Assembly (NCBI GenBank): GCA_020161505.1
Contig: JAIUNY010000020.1
Span: 1-53,766, forward strand
DNA from: Armatimonadota bacterium
GTDB lineage: Bacteria > Armatimonadota > Fimbriimonadia > Fimbriimonadales > Fimbriimonadaceae
Reading direction: 5' to 3'
DNA: 53,766 bases
Made by a program: the position numbers and the translations under genes. This document shows positions 8,041-17,730 of this stretch, one piece after another; position 1 is the first letter of the stretch, and every line of letters begins with the position of its first letter. The notes beneath the pieces are model-generated. The model did not search any database and was not told the origin of the DNA. It worked only from the letters and a program-made list of their open reading frames with translations.

Positions 8041-9333
8041 TTAACGAGGGGCGTTCAGGGCGGCTTCTTGACCTGGCTCAACCCAAACACCATCTTCCTT
8101 CAAGAGCTGGATGAGTTCCTCAACTCCGTGCTCCTGCGGAATCCCGTTTTTCACGACATCGCGCTTGCGGTAGAGCGTGATCTTTCCGCCCGCTGCTCCG
8201 ACGTAGCCATAGTCGGCATCCGCCATTTCGCCCGGGCCATTGACGATGCACCCCATCACGGCGATATCCAGCCCCTTGAGGTGGCGCGTGGCATCACGCA
8301 CCTTGTTGAGCACGGTCGGGAGATCGAACTTCGTGCGACCACAACTCGGACAGGCGATATACTCGACCTGCGTTTTACGCAGCCCCAGAGCCTGAAGAAT
8401 CTCGTAACAGGCGGGAATTTCGTGAATCGGATCTTCGCTGAGGCTGACGCGGATGGTGTCACCGATCCCCTCGCTGAGAAGCGTGGCGATGCCGGCCGTC
8501 GATTTGATCCGTGCGTATTGTCCATCTCCCGCCTCCGTCACACCCAGGTGCAGAGGATAGTTCATCCCTTCGGCATCAATCCTCATCGCCATCATCCGGT
8601 TCGCCGCGATCATCACAGGAACGCGGCTGGCCTTCGCGGAAATGTTGAGGTTGTAGTATCCGTGCTTTTCGCAGAACCGCAGGTACTCGAGTGCCGACTC
8701 CACCATTCCGCGAGGAGTGTCGCCGTAGGTGATCAGAATGCGCTCGCTGAGGGAGCCGTGATTGACCCCGACGCGCATCGCCCGGTCAAACTTCTTGCAA
8801 GCTTCGATCACCGGCACGAAGTCTTCTTCGATGGCGTCCAGTTCGTCTTGCCATTCTTTTTCGCCATAAGCGAGTTGCGATCTCAGGGCTTCGACGCTGG
8901 TGAAATCCTCCTCGGTTCGGCCGCGCATGTCGGCATCTTCGGCTCCGATTTCATCTCCGCGAGAACCATGCCGCTTGAACACAAACAGGCCCGGGTTCAC
9001 CCGGATCTCATCGACATACTTCGCGGCCTCGACGGCAATCTTGGTGCCTTGGTGATGCACGTCCGCCGTCATGGGGACATCCATGTATTGCTCGCGGGTC
9101 TTGGCTTTGATCTCCTCCAGACACTGCGCCTCGCCGAGGGTCGGGGTGGTCACGCGCACGATTTCCGAGCCCGCTTGATGGAGAGCAATGATCTGCTCGA
9201 CACAGGCATCGACGTTCCGCGTCTCTTCGGTGATCATGCTCTGCACGACCACTGGGTGCCCGTTGCCCATCGTGACCGCGCCGATCCGGCAGGGTTTGGT
9301 TTTGCGTCGCTCGTAGGTCACGTCGAGATTCAT
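8041..9333 (-). CDS. ispG: 4-hydroxy-3-methylbut-2-enyl diphosphate synthase (MEP pathway)
   Basis: IspG (GcpE) is a [4Fe-4S] enzyme converting MEcPP to HMBPP in the non-mevalonate isoprenoid pathway. Visible blocks are [28 protein letters not shown], and the C-terminal cluster cysteines in [10 protein letters not shown] and [10 protein letters not shown]. The start is placed at ATG 9333 because AGGAG lies just before it; the longer reading from 9444 adds 37 residues that do not look like protein. The 430-residue protein is longer than the roughly 370 of E. coli. The extra segment near residues 130-185 ([12 protein letters not shown] to [14 protein letters not shown]) replaces a short loop. 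Identity is secure. Confidence 0.96.
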   Translation of the reverse strand: MNLDVTYERRKTKPCRIGAVTMGNGHPVVVQSMITEETRNVDACVEQIIALHQAGSEIVRVTTPTLGEAQCLEEIKAKTREQYMDVPMTADVHHQGTKIAVEAAKYVDEIRVNPGLFVFKRHGSRGDEIGAEDADMRGRTEEDFTSVEALRSQLAYGEKEWQDELDAIEEDFVPVIEACKKFDRAMRVGVNHGSLSERILITYGDTPRGMVESALEYLRFCEKHGYYNLNISAKASRVPVMIAANRMMAMRIDAEGMNYPLHLGVTEAGDGQYARIKSTAGIATLLSEGIGDTIRVSLSEDPIHEIPACYEILQALGLRKTQVEYIACPSCGRTKFDLPTVLNKVRDATRHLKGLDIAVMGCIVNGPGEMADADYGYVGAAGGKITLYRKRDVVKNGIPQEHGVEELIQLLKEDGVWVEPGQEAALNAPR

Positions 9334-9415
9334 AGCGGTTCTCCTATTCTTACGAGTCTTCAACGCAAAAGGGTGGGTCTGGGCTCGCCGATTGCTCTCC
9401 AAACTGGGACCCAGG

Positions 9416-9444
9416 TTCAAATAGGTTCTCCGATTTGGTATCAT
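9416..9444 (+). promoter_or_regulatory. candidate promoter of rpsJ
   Basis: TTCAAA and TATCAT are separated by exactly 17 bases, matching the sigma-70 boxes at four and five positions of six. They lie about 100 bases before the rpsJ start in the 212-base divergent gap shared with ispG. No leader structure was worked out between them. Confidence 0.45.
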
Positions 9445-9545
9445 TCCGCCCGGTCAGGAGGTTGGGTTCTGCCTGAAAAGCCAGAACTGGAATTTCTGAC
9501 CCGATAGATTCTCTGGAATCAATCGCCCCTTTGAGGATAACAACA

Positions 9546-9860
9546 ATGGCCGGACTTCCAACCGTACGCATTCGCATTCGCGCTTATGATCACCGCATTT
9601 TGGATCAGAGCGCCGAGAAGATCAGTGACACCTGCCGCAAAACGGGCGCGCGTGTCGCTGGACCGATCCCCCTTCCGACCCGGATTCGACGATTCTGCGT
9701 CATCCGCGGTCCCCACATCGACAAGGAATCGATGGAGCACTTCGAGCTGCGCGTTCACAACCGCCTGATCGACATCCACGATCTAACCAACCGCACCATC
9801 GAAGCTCTTGAGCGACTCGATCTCCCCAGCGGCGTCGATATCCAAATCAAGACTGTCTGA
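9546..9860 (+). CDS. rpsJ: 30S ribosomal protein S10
   Basis: S10 is a small-subunit head protein and, as NusE, part of transcription antitermination complexes. The 104-residue product shows the family's core: [34 protein letters not shown], and the tail [16 protein letters not shown] 9546 is chosen because GAGG lies nine bases before it; upstream in-frame codons are not S10-like. It is monocistronic here, with its own promoter candidate and a strong terminator. In most bacteria it leads the S10 ribosomal operon (rplC, rplD and so on), none of which is present. Confidence 0.97.
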   Translation: MAGLPTVRIRIRAYDHRILDQSAEKISDTCRKTGARVAGPIPLPTRIRRFCVIRGPHIDKESMEHFELRVHNRLIDIHDLTNRTIEALERLDLPSGVDIQIKTV

Positions 9861-9886
9861 TTCGCCTCCGCGAATTAGAGAAACTC

Positions 9887-9921
9887 AAGTCTCCTGTAGC
9901 AACTCTACGGGAGACTTTTTT
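9887..9921 (+). terminator. rho-independent terminator of rpsJ
   Basis: A 13-bp stem (AAGTCTCCTGTAG with CTACGGGAGACTT, one G-T pair) and a five-base loop are followed by six T in total. It begins 26 bases after the rpsJ stop and closes the single-gene unit. Confidence 0.88.
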
Positions 9922-9929
9922 CATGCTCT

Positions 9930-11747
9930 TCAGAGACGTATCTGCAACGGCGGAGACTTTGCGCCGAGTGTCGTCCGAAAGGTACGCGCTTCTTTCCCTG
10001 ATCGCACGGTGATTTCGTAGACCCCCCGGAAGGCTCGGAGTTTTGCCGAGCCGTCTGCGCTCGTCTTCACCTGAGCCTTGGTCGTCCACACTTCCTGGGT
10101 CAGATTCTTCCAGACGGCGAGGTTCGGCTTCGGCGTCCAATCGGCTCGGTACATGGCCCCGTTCGGCCGCCAGTGATACTTTTCGTGGAATCCCCACATG
10201 GTGAACCCAAAGGTGCGCGGATGGGCAAACCACGCGGTGAGCAGGTCACGGGTGTAATCGGCTTGCGATTGCTCATCGCGGGTGTCAACATCGAACTCGG
10301 TGATTTCAATTGGCAGACCAAACTCGCCGTACTCATCGAGGAGTTTCCAGACCTGCTCAGGCGGAGTCAGTGATTCGCCAAAGTGACCCTGCCAACCAAG
10401 CATCGAGACCTTTACCTTTTCTCGAAGAAGTTGCCGGACGATCTCCTTATGCTGGGCTCGGGTGGACTCGGTCAGCCCGCCGCCTTCGAAGATGTCGTAG
10501 TCGTTGTAAACCAGCTTCGCGCTCGGCCACGTTTCAAAGGCGATTTCAAATAGCTCCTTGTAAAGGGGTCGCCCGACAATGTTGACGAAATCCGTTTCAG
10601 TGCGCAGTTCGTTGAGGACATCCACATTCACGAACGGTTGGTCGCTCAGCATCCGGGCTCGCTCTTTTGCCTCGTCGAGGATCGTTTTCTTGAGGAGCGC
10701 GGGTTCATCTTTGATCTTTTGCAGCCGGGTTGGTGACCACTTAAAGCTTGGCCACACGAGGTTGTGCGCCTTCATCGGAAGCCCTTGTTCCCTGGCCCAC
10801 GCAAGCCGACGGAAGTAACTCGCGCGTGTCTTGGCCGACTCCCACCCCCAGTCGGCCCAGTAAATCGGAACGGTGACAGCGTTGAAGAGCTGCGGCACGA
10901 GTTCACGGTACTTCGCCGCATCCGGGTCGCTGCCTGTGGGATCGTGATCGAGAAAGGTGCCAAACGGATACTCGTGTGTCACCAATTTGATGTCCAGATC
11001 CACCCCAGGCGCCACTTTGCCATCCCGAAGCACTTCGATGATCAGATCCGATTTTCGGTTCTCATCAATCATCTTTTCCGCTTTCTTGCGCCACGCGGCG
11101 CCGGGCTCTTGACCAGCGTAAGTGATGCGATTGAAGGGCATTTTCGCGGGATCAACTCCAGGCCCCAGGTTGAGGGCCATAAAGTTGCGGAACTCGAAGA
11201 CTTGAGGTTGCTGGGCAATGTGGAATGTGAAGGCCAGTTCACCCGGAGCAATCGCCTGGGGTGCCCTGGCGGAAAAGTACATCCGCCGCCAAGATCGACC
11301 GAACGATCCGCTGAGCATGCCAATGTTGTCCCATGGCGGCGCGGGTCGCTGCGCGAACGCAGAGAGGAGCCCCTCTCCCGTTTCTCGCCCACCGCTTGTG
11401 GTGCGAACCTCGAAGGCCATGAAGACCATGTCGCCTTGATTGATCTTGACCGTTGTCGGAGGAGACTGCACTTGCGCCGACCAAGCATTCTCACCCGGCT
11501 TCTTCACCGTCACCCTTAGAACTTGGCCCTCGCGAACGAAGCTCATCACATCGCTCGGCCCGTCTGGGGTGAGTGCGGTGACGCCTTGCGGCATGATCGG
11601 CACCCCCTTGGCGGGGAGCAGCGCGCTCACCTCCGATGTGAAATCCTGGGCGGTGCCCGCCAGCGTCAGTGCAAGCGATAGGGAGAGCATCTTGAGACGA
11701 GTATACGACAAAAAGGCGCAAAGTCGAACCGTTTCGATAGCCACCAA
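9930..11747 (-). CDS. secreted GH10-family glycoside hydrolase (endo-1,4-beta-xylanase-like)
   Basis: GH10 enzymes cleave the xylan backbone with retention of configuration. After an export signal (hydrophobic core LSLSLALTLAG), residues of roughly 55-195 resemble a carbohydrate-binding module of the CBM4/9 kind. The catalytic barrel begins around residue 225. It carries KAHNLVWPS (the family's HxLVWH region), VDVLNEL with the acid/base glutamate, LVYNDYD, and ITEFDVD with the nucleophile glutamate. A GTG at 11747 has GGGAG six bases ahead, better than the internal ATG at 11690, so I kept the long form. HNLVWPS departs from the common HTLVWH, so the exact substrate may not be plain xylan. Confidence 0.82.
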   Translation of the reverse strand: MVAIETVRLCAFLSYTRLKMLSLSLALTLAGTAQDFTSEVSALLPAKGVPIMPQGVTALTPDGPSDVMSFVREGQVLRVTVKKPGENAWSAQVQSPPTTVKINQGDMVFMAFEVRTTSGGRETGEGLLSAFAQRPAPPWDNIGMLSGSFGRSWRRMYFSARAPQAIAPGELAFTFHIAQQPQVFEFRNFMALNLGPGVDPAKMPFNRITYAGQEPGAAWRKKAEKMIDENRKSDLIIEVLRDGKVAPGVDLDIKLVTHEYPFGTFLDHDPTGSDPDAAKYRELVPQLFNAVTVPIYWADWGWESAKTRASYFRRLAWAREQGLPMKAHNLVWPSFKWSPTRLQKIKDEPALLKKTILDEAKERARMLSDQPFVNVDVLNELRTETDFVNIVGRPLYKELFEIAFETWPSAKLVYNDYDIFEGGGLTESTRAQHKEIVRQLLREKVKVSMLGWQGHFGESLTPPEQVWKLLDEYGEFGLPIEITEFDVDTRDEQSQADYTRDLLTAWFAHPRTFGFTMWGFHEKYHWRPNGAMYRADWTPKPNLAVWKNLTQEVWTTKAQVKTSADGSAKLRAFRGVYEITVRSGKEARTFRTTLGAKSPPLQIRL

Positions 11748-11761
11748 TCTCCCAACAAAAA

Positions 11762-11793
11762 GCCCGCTGGACGTTTGGAGATTTCCAGCGGGC
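11762..11793 (-). terminator. terminator of the pilin-lipoprotein pair
   Basis: A 10-bp perfect stem (GCCCGCTGGA with TCCAGCGGGC) reads, on the minus strand, into a T-rich run. It lies about 20 bases past the stop of the small lipoprotein gene and upstream of the GH10 gene, separating the two minus-strand units. Confidence 0.8.
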
Positions 11794-11810
11794 GATCTGC
11801 ACTAACGAAG

Positions 11811-11987
11811 CTATCGTGGACGGTTTTCGAGCATCTTGCGCTCGTCTTCTGACATCGTCTCTTGCCGCAGACCCTTCTCCTCGTCCGGGCTCATCTGAGG
11901 CGCGTTTTGGATTGGATCGTTTCTGCAACCGGCGAGAAGTGAACCCATCAGGCCCGCCGCGATCAAGCCGAGGATCAGTCGGCCCAC
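11811..11987 (-). CDS. small lipoprotein (58 residues) coupled to the pilin-like gene
   Basis: Reading the minus strand from GTG 11987 gives a 58-residue protein. It starts [21 protein letters not shown], a lipoprotein signal with lipobox LAGC and the lipidated cysteine at residue 21. The mature part is short, polar and charged ([14 protein letters not shown], then [13 protein letters not shown]) and probably helical. The start overlaps the end of the preceding pilin-like gene by 13 bases, which argues for translational coupling, and a terminator follows the stop. I know of no named family. The clean lipobox, the overlap and the terminator together make it likely real. It may assist the linked pseudopilin, but that is only inference. 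Confidence 0.7.
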   Translation of the reverse strand: MGRLILGLIAAGLMGSLLAGCRNDPIQNAPQMSPDEEKGLRQETMSEDERKMLENRPR

Positions 11988-12799
11988 GGTCGCCCCCAGA
12001 ACGCCCAGCGGCTGTTGCGATCCATTGCCGTGCAGAACTGAGCAAGGGTATTTGCTTCGTTCTGCGAAGGGTTGTCCGCGTAGTATCCGACAAACTTTTC
12101 TCTGCCGTACTTACCTGCGTGGCCATCGGCGAAGGCACCGAGGAGGCGCGGGCCTTCGTATTGTCGGCGCGCATCCCACACCAGCTGATACCAACTGAAG
12201 CCCGAGGCGTATCGATCCATGGTGGGCCAGGCGGCATCGTATCCGTAGAATCGCATCCAGGAATACGGCAGATTGGCGTACCGAGTGGGGGTCACGGCAA
12301 GTCGCTGCGCAGGATCCTCGAACGAAGTGAGGGAGCGCACGGAATCACCGCCCGCGTAAGCGTTGGTGCAGCTTGTGCCGTTCCAGCGCCGCGAATAGCC
12401 ATCGACGTTCAGGGAGAAGTTGGTGACCCACTGCCACTTGTAGTTCAGACCGGGATAGAAGGGATCTGGGAAGATTTCGCCATTGACAGGATCAATCGTG
12501 CCCCGGGGCTCGGCGACCATGCGATCAAAGAAGATCGAGCGGTTCTTGACATACGGGTAGATGTCTCCGACCCACGTGTCTTCGCCAAGGTACGGGGTGC
12601 CGTAGTCGTGGACGGCCATGTCGTCGTAATCCGCCGAATAGATCTGCAAACCAATCGCGATCTGCTTCAAGCCACTGAGACTTGAAGTCACCTTAGCGGC
12701 GGCCTTGGCTCGTGCAAAAACCGGGAACAGGATGGCAGCCAGAATGGCAATGATCGCAATGACGACCAGAAGTTCGATGAGGGTGAATGCTCGTTTCAT
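11975..12799 (-). CDS. type II/IV pilin-like protein (prepilin N-terminus, DUF1559-like)
   Basis: The 274-residue product begins [17 protein letters not shown], a class III prepilin signal cleaved before the Phe, with the conserved Glu at position 5 of the mature form, followed by [14 protein letters not shown]. Such proteins are abundant in Armatimonadota and Planctomycetota as pseudopilins of secretion or surface machines. Near the C-terminus [14 protein letters not shown] resembles the HxxxxxDGH-type motif of the DUF1559 group. The start is ATG 12799; reading further upstream would add 30 non-pilin residues. Aromatic-rich central segments ([22 protein letters not shown]) suggest a folded globular head. 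The coupled lipoprotein gene follows. Confidence 0.85.
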   Translation of the reverse strand: MKRAFTLIELLVVIAIIAILAAILFPVFARAKAAAKVTSSLSGLKQIAIGLQIYSADYDDMAVHDYGTPYLGEDTWVGDIYPYVKNRSIFFDRMVAEPRGTIDPVNGEIFPDPFYPGLNYKWQWVTNFSLNVDGYSRRWNGTSCTNAYAGGDSVRSLTSFEDPAQRLAVTPTRYANLPYSWMRFYGYDAAWPTMDRYASGFSWYQLVWDARRQYEGPRLLGAFADGHAGKYGREKFVGYYADNPSQNEANTLAQFCTAMDRNSRWAFWGRPWAD

Positions 12800-13000
12800 G
12801 ATAAGGGCGTCCTCAAGCCGGAGTATCACCCTCTCGGATGCTATGGGAGAGTTAAGGTCTGTGAAGGTTTTGTTAAGCAGCCTGAACATTGGTGGAAATC
12901 TGGCGCAGTGAATGGCACACTGGAAAGTCCCGCACCAAAAACCTTAACAATTCTTCGCCCCAGGCGGAGCGATGCCCTCTGCTAGACTTGAAGCTGACTT

Positions 13001-13915
13001 ATGGGGCGGTTGATCGCGGCGGCAGACATTGGCAGCAACACAGCGCACCTTCTTGTGGCGCATGTCACGCCGAACGGGCTCAAAAGGCTGGTGAATGAAA
13101 GTGACTGGCTGTCACTGGGCGAGGTGGTCACCCGACGAGGCACCATCCCGCCTGAGGATCGCAAGAACCTCTTCGCCACGCTCAAACGGTTCAAGGAGAT
13201 CTTGGTCACCTACAAAGTGGAGGATCACTACATATTTGCGACCGAGGCGATGCGCCGGGCGGACAACCACGACCTGATCCTACGGGAAGCAGCCGAGAAG
13301 TTTCAACTCAATATCGACATCATCTCGCCTCAGCGAGAGGCGGAGCTTAGCTACATTGCCGCGCAAGTCGACTGTCCCGGCCCAGATCCGATGCTCCTCG
13401 TCGAAGCGGGGGGCGGAAGCGTCCAGGTGGCCTTTTGCCAGGCCGGAGTGATCGAGCGAGAAATCAGCCTCCCCGTTGGTACTGGGGCCCTCACGGCAGG
13501 CAGTGGTCTAACCTACCCCTCGACGAGCGCACAAGAGGATCGGATCCGCGACCTGCTCGTCGATGCTCTCACCCAACTCAGCGACTTCCCTCGGCCCGCA
13601 AGAATCGTATCGGCAGGCGGCGTGGCGAGAGGACTGTGGCGGGCCTTGCATCCCGACGGTGACCGCACCCTACACACCAAGGAACTCGAGTTCTTAACCT
13701 GGGATTGCCGACGGTTGAGCCCCGAGACCATTGTGAGCCGATACGACGTGAAGGTCAATCGCGCGCGGACGCTGCTGCCGGGCTCGATGATTTTCAGCCA
13801 CATTCTAACCCACTTCGGATTCGATGAGATGACGGTGAGTCAATACGGGGTTCGTGAGGGTGCGGTGCTCGAAATGGCACGCAAGGGAGGCGACAAGTGG
13901 CTCTCATCAACATGA
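13001..13915 (+). CDS. ppx: Ppx/GppA-family phosphatase (exopolyphosphatase-like)
   Basis: The 304-residue protein is the short, two-lobed ASKHA-fold form of the family that hydrolyses terminal phosphates of polyphosphate or of pppGpp. Motifs are AADIGSNTAHLLV at the N-terminus, ATEAMRRA near residue 83, the phosphate loop LLVEAGGGSVQV near residue 130, LPVGTGALT, and SAGGVARG. The usual DIGGGS is EAGGGS here, a small departure. No C-terminal HD domain is present. Its last 19 bases are shared with the ppk1 gene, so the degrading and synthesising activities of polyphosphate are cotranslated; that context favours polyphosphate over pppGpp as substrate. Confidence 0.85.
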   Translation: MGRLIAAADIGSNTAHLLVAHVTPNGLKRLVNESDWLSLGEVVTRRGTIPPEDRKNLFATLKRFKEILVTYKVEDHYIFATEAMRRADNHDLILREAAEKFQLNIDIISPQREAELSYIAAQVDCPGPDPMLLVEAGGGSVQVAFCQAGVIEREISLPVGTGALTAGSGLTYPSTSAQEDRIRDLLVDALTQLSDFPRPARIVSAGGVARGLWRALHPDGDRTLHTKELEFLTWDCRRLSPETIVSRYDVKVNRARTLLPGSMIFSHILTHFGFDEMTVSQYGVREGAVLEMARKGGDKWLSST

Positions 13916-15960
13916 ATCATCCGAGCAACCGCCATCCAAAGTATGTCAACCGAGAATTCAGTTGGCTGCAATTCAACTCCCGGGTGCTGAGCGAGGCGGG
14001 CAACCCGCGCAACCCGCTGCTCGAAAAGATCAAGTTTCTGGCGATCTTTGAATCGAACTTGGATGAGTTCTACATGGTCCGCGTGTCTGGGCTCATCGAG
14101 CAAGAGACGTCGAAAGCGAAAGCCTTGACCCCCGACGGGCTCACCCCGAGCGAGCAACTGGCGATGATCTCCGAGGTCGCCCGGAGCCTACGGTCCGAAG
14201 TTGCCCGGGTTTGGGCGGAGGAACTCCGGCCCACGCTTGCCGAAACAGGTGTGGCTCTCCAACCGTGGGATGCCCTCGACTCCTCTGCTCAGACGGCTCT
14301 CACCGAGTACTTCCAAGGTGAAGTCTTCCCTGTCTTGACCCCCCTCATGATCGAGCCGACGCTCACCTTCCCTTTCATGAGCAATCGGAGTCTGAACCTT
14401 GCCGTGGAACTCCGCGATGCCACGGAAACCCGCTGGGCTCGTGTGAAGATTCCCCCCGTATTCAACCGGCTCGTTGCGGTTCCGGGTGAGGAATCCACCT
14501 TCATCCTCCTGGAGGATCTCATCCGCCAGCATCTGGCGAGTCTGTTCCCCGGGGTTGAAGTCATCTCGGCGCACCTCTTTCGGGTGATCCGAGATGCTGA
14601 CATCGAGATCCGCGAGCTCGAAGCCGCGGACTTGATTGATGCCGTCGAAAAGACCCTTCGCCTTCGCCGATTTGGCGACCCTGTGCTCTTGGAGGTGGAG
14701 GCAACCATGCCCTCCGAGTGCGAGCGCATCTTGATGAAAGGGCTGGAGCTCGACGACCAAGACCTCTTCCGGGTCGAGGGCCAGCTGGGGATGGAGTTCC
14801 TGTGGGAGCTCGCCAGGGTGAATCGACCGGATCTCAAGTTTCCGGCTCATGAGCCCGTGCGGCATCCATCCTTGGAGGAGCCGAAGAACCTCTTTGCCGA
14901 GATCGCTGAGCGCGACATCCTTCTGCATCATCCTTACGATAGCTTCGATCCCGTGCTCGCCTTTATCGGATCCGGTGCCACCGATCCTGCCGTGATTGGG
15001 GTGAAGCAAACCCTTTACCGAGTTGGCTCGGAATCTCCGGTCGTGGAAAGTCTGCTGACCGCGGCAGAAGAAGGAAAACAGGTGGCGGTCATGGTCGAAT
15101 TAAAGGCCCGATTCGACGAGAGCAATAACCTCGTCTGGTCGCGAGCACTCGAACGAGCCGGGGTGCATGTCAGCTACGGCATGATGGACATGAAAGTCCA
15201 TTGCAAGCTCTGCCTGATTGTGCGCAAGGAATCGACAGGAATCCGAACGTATTGCCACATTGGAACCGGCAACTACAACCCTTCCACGTCTCGACTCTAC
15301 ACCGACCTTGGTCTTTTCACCCAAGATCCTGAGATCTGCCAAGACGTCACCGAGTTATTCAACTACCTCACCGGACTCTCACGACAAGCCAATTACCGCA
15401 AGCTCCTCGTTGCTCCGGTGAATCTACGCGATGGCATCATCGACCGAATCGAGCGGGAAATCGAGCACGCGAAGTCGGGCAAGCCCGCGCAGATATTGTT
15501 CAAGCTCAACTCGCTCGTGGATACGGAGGTCATTGATGCTCTCTACGAAGCTAGCCAAGCGGGTGTGGTGGTCAAGCTCGTTGTCCGTGGGATTTGCTGC
15601 CTCAGGCCTGGCGTTCAGGGAATGAGCGAGAACATCGAGGTTCGGAGCGTCGTTGGGAGGTTCCTTGAGCACAGCCGGGTCTATTGGTTCGAGAATTCTG
15701 GTCAACCGGAGGCATTCATCGGCAGCGCCGATATGATGCGCCGCAACCTCGACCGCCGGATCGAAGCCCTGGTTCCGGTATCCGAACCGAGCCAGATCGA
15801 ATACCTGCGCGATCATGTCCTCGGCGCTCCGCTCCGCGACAACCAACAAGCCTGGGATTGTTCGCCGGAGGGCATCTATCGGCGGGTTCCGAGCGACGAC
15901 GCATCCCCGCTCTGCTCGCAAACAGCATTGATGAGCGTCGCGACATCAGCAAACCGCTAA
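13897..15960 (+). CDS. ppk1: polyphosphate kinase 1
   Basis: Ppk1 makes polyphosphate from ATP reversibly, through a phosphohistidine. The 687-residue protein starts with the family's NREFSWLQFNSRVL block at about residue 20. It has IFESNLDEFYMVRVSG, the catalytic-domain YDSFDPVLAFI, and the autophosphorylated histidine in TYCHIGTGNYNP. It ends with the second phospholipase-D-like half (IGSADMMRRNLDRRIE). GGGAGG six bases before the GTG fixes the start and lies inside the ppx gene, a clear coupling signal. An ATG 15 bases further in is the alternative. Membrane-associated function is known for the family. Confidence 0.96.
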   Translation: MALINMNHPSNRHPKYVNREFSWLQFNSRVLSEAGNPRNPLLEKIKFLAIFESNLDEFYMVRVSGLIEQETSKAKALTPDGLTPSEQLAMISEVARSLRSEVARVWAEELRPTLAETGVALQPWDALDSSAQTALTEYFQGEVFPVLTPLMIEPTLTFPFMSNRSLNLAVELRDATETRWARVKIPPVFNRLVAVPGEESTFILLEDLIRQHLASLFPGVEVISAHLFRVIRDADIEIRELEAADLIDAVEKTLRLRRFGDPVLLEVEATMPSECERILMKGLELDDQDLFRVEGQLGMEFLWELARVNRPDLKFPAHEPVRHPSLEEPKNLFAEIAERDILLHHPYDSFDPVLAFIGSGATDPAVIGVKQTLYRVGSESPVVESLLTAAEEGKQVAVMVELKARFDESNNLVWSRALERAGVHVSYGMMDMKVHCKLCLIVRKESTGIRTYCHIGTGNYNPSTSRLYTDLGLFTQDPEICQDVTELFNYLTGLSRQANYRKLLVAPVNLRDGIIDRIEREIEHAKSGKPAQILFKLNSLVDTEVIDALYEASQAGVVVKLVVRGICCLRPGVQGMSENIEVRSVVGRFLEHSRVYWFENSGQPEAFIGSADMMRRNLDRRIEALVPVSEPSQIEYLRDHVLGAPLRDNQQAWDCSPEGIYRRVPSDDASPLCSQTALMSVATSANR

Positions 15961-15977
15961 GCACGAAAGAGACAAAG

Positions 15978-16006
15978 TTGCCCCCAGGCTCACGGCAAGG
16001 GGGCAA
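15978..16006. terminator. hairpin between convergent ppk1 and M28 peptidase genes
   Basis: TTGCCCCC pairs with GGGGGCAA around a 13-base loop, between the two converging stop codons. Neither side carries a good T run, so it may be a weak or factor-assisted terminator. Confidence 0.4.
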
Positions 16007-16022
16007 TGCGTGTGGAGGCGAT

Positions 16023-17591
16023 TTAGTTGAGGTCGCCAAGGCCGAGCAGCTGCCGTGCCGGGCCATCAATCACGGGGCGCTCCGACGAATTCGCAAAGGC
16101 CCGAGTGATCGCATAGATCGTCCGCGTGGCGGTGGTCAGTTTCTCAAAGTCCACCACATCGACCTCATCCGAAGGACGGTGATAGTGCTCGTGGGCACCG
16201 CTGAAGAAGAACACGGCCGGGACGCCCTTTTGGATGTAGCTGTAGTGATCGCTGCGGAAGAAAATCCGCTCGGGATCTTCGAGCGTATCATGCTTGTCGT
16301 TCAGCTTCATCTTGAGGTAAGCATTGTTCGTGAGCTCAGTCAGCTTGGTGATCTGACTGCTCACAATCTTGGGCCCGATCAAGTAAAGCTCGTTTGGCCC
16401 GGCGAGGGTGGCGTTCCGTGGATTGGTGTCGCCTGCCTTCTTGGTCATGCTGATCATGTCCAAATTGATCTGGATCGCGATCTTGCTGAGATCCACGGTC
16501 GGATTGGCGCAGAAGTGCGCGCTTCCCCACAAGCCTTTTTCCTCGCCCGTGTGCCACACAAAGAGAACAGATCGCTTCGTTCGGTTGCCATTTGCAATGG
16601 CCCGGGCGATTTCCAGCATGGCTACGGTTCCGGAACCATCGTCATCGGCGCCGTTGTAGATCGCATCTCCCGTCGCATCGGGGGTTCCGATTCCGACGTG
16701 ATCGTAGTGCGCCCCAATCGCGACGTACTCATCTTTCAGTTTCGGATCGGTGCCCGGAATGATCGCGACGACATTCCAGGTCATCGCGGTCTCCTTCTGG
16801 ACGGTCATTTTCATGCCCACCTTGGGAGCGTTTCCTGGCGCCGTTGAGGCGAGCAGGCTGGTGATCTTCGTTGCCGTCTCCGCGCTGATGCTCAGGCTCG
16901 GAACCCCGTTGTCCACCCGGGAGACGGGCATAAAGCTGCCGCCGGTGGAGAATCGATCGAGCTGCCGCTTCCAGGTCGCGAGATTCGGCTGATCGACCAC
17001 GTAAAGGACGGCAATCGCGCCTTTCTCGGCGGCGGCGAGTTCCGGCCGTTTCCAGTCGGGCGAACGCATCGCCATGCGTCGATCTACACCCTGCGGAAGG
17101 GCTCCATCCGTGACAATGATCTTGCCCTTCACATCAAGCCCCGCGAACGGATCGACTCCATCCTTGGCATTGAGCCAGGCGCTCTTGACCTCGATGACCT
17201 CAGCATCGGCAGCGACCGTCTTCATTGTGCGAGGAATGAATCCCTCCGCGATGGTCACGGTTTCTCCGTTGATCGTCAGGCTTGTCTCTGCGGCGATCAG
17301 CTTTGAACGCTCAAGCGGCATGGCATGGAAGAAAGTGCCATTGTCGCCACCACCAACTGCGCCATAGAGCTTCATCTGAGTGGCGAGATACTGCGCGGTG
17401 ATGTCGAGGCCTCGGCTCGGGGTGTCCCGGCCTTCCAGCAGATCGTGAGCGACGAATTCCAGGTGGGCTCGAAGGTTGTTTTCCGAGATGAGATCCCCAC
17501 CTGTGTGGGCAGCTGCCGCGAGCGATGCGGTCGGTGCCAAGGACGCCGCGCACACCAAAAGGGCCATGCGAGAACGGGTCTGAGCAAGCAT
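16023..17591 (-). CDS. secreted M28-family metallopeptidase with PA-domain insertion
   Basis: M28 enzymes are di-zinc aminopeptidases. A signal peptide ends near residue 27 (SLAAAAHTG). Residues of about 130-250 form a protease-associated (PA) type insert. Zinc ligands are visible in order: AHYDHVG, GADDDGSG, TGEEKGLWG with the general-base glutamate, NLDMIS, and the terminal histidine in HEHYHRPSDEVD. All five ligand positions are intact, so an active enzyme is expected in the periplasm or outside. At 522 residues it is a normal length. It is the only minus-strand gene between ppk1 and the FHA gene and is probably transcribed alone. Confidence 0.92.
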   Translation of the reverse strand: MLAQTRSRMALLVCAASLAPTASLAAAAHTGGDLISENNLRAHLEFVAHDLLEGRDTPSRGLDITAQYLATQMKLYGAVGGGDNGTFFHAMPLERSKLIAAETSLTINGETVTIAEGFIPRTMKTVAADAEVIEVKSAWLNAKDGVDPFAGLDVKGKIIVTDGALPQGVDRRMAMRSPDWKRPELAAAEKGAIAVLYVVDQPNLATWKRQLDRFSTGGSFMPVSRVDNGVPSLSISAETATKITSLLASTAPGNAPKVGMKMTVQKETAMTWNVVAIIPGTDPKLKDEYVAIGAHYDHVGIGTPDATGDAIYNGADDDGSGTVAMLEIARAIANGNRTKRSVLFVWHTGEEKGLWGSAHFCANPTVDLSKIAIQINLDMISMTKKAGDTNPRNATLAGPNELYLIGPKIVSSQITKLTELTNNAYLKMKLNDKHDTLEDPERIFFRSDHYSYIQKGVPAVFFFSGAHEHYHRPSDEVDVVDFEKLTTATRTIYAITRAFANSSERPVIDGPARQLLGLGDLN

Positions 17592-17730
17592 TTGCGGGTT
17601 CTACCCCCAGATTCGACCCAAAGTTGCCCAAAATGTAAAGAAAACAGCGACTGCGCGCTGCACCTCCGGGCGAATCCTTGACGTCTGAGAAGGGAGAGTC
17701 CGCGCTCGGACGCGTCTTCCCCAACCGCTT

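Noticed and set aside
7960-9507. Long plus-strand open frame (over 500 codons) across the ispG region
   Set aside because: It is antisense to ispG, whose motifs are complete. The antisense protein is rich in His and Arg with no recognisable pattern, as expected for the shadow of a GC-rich gene.
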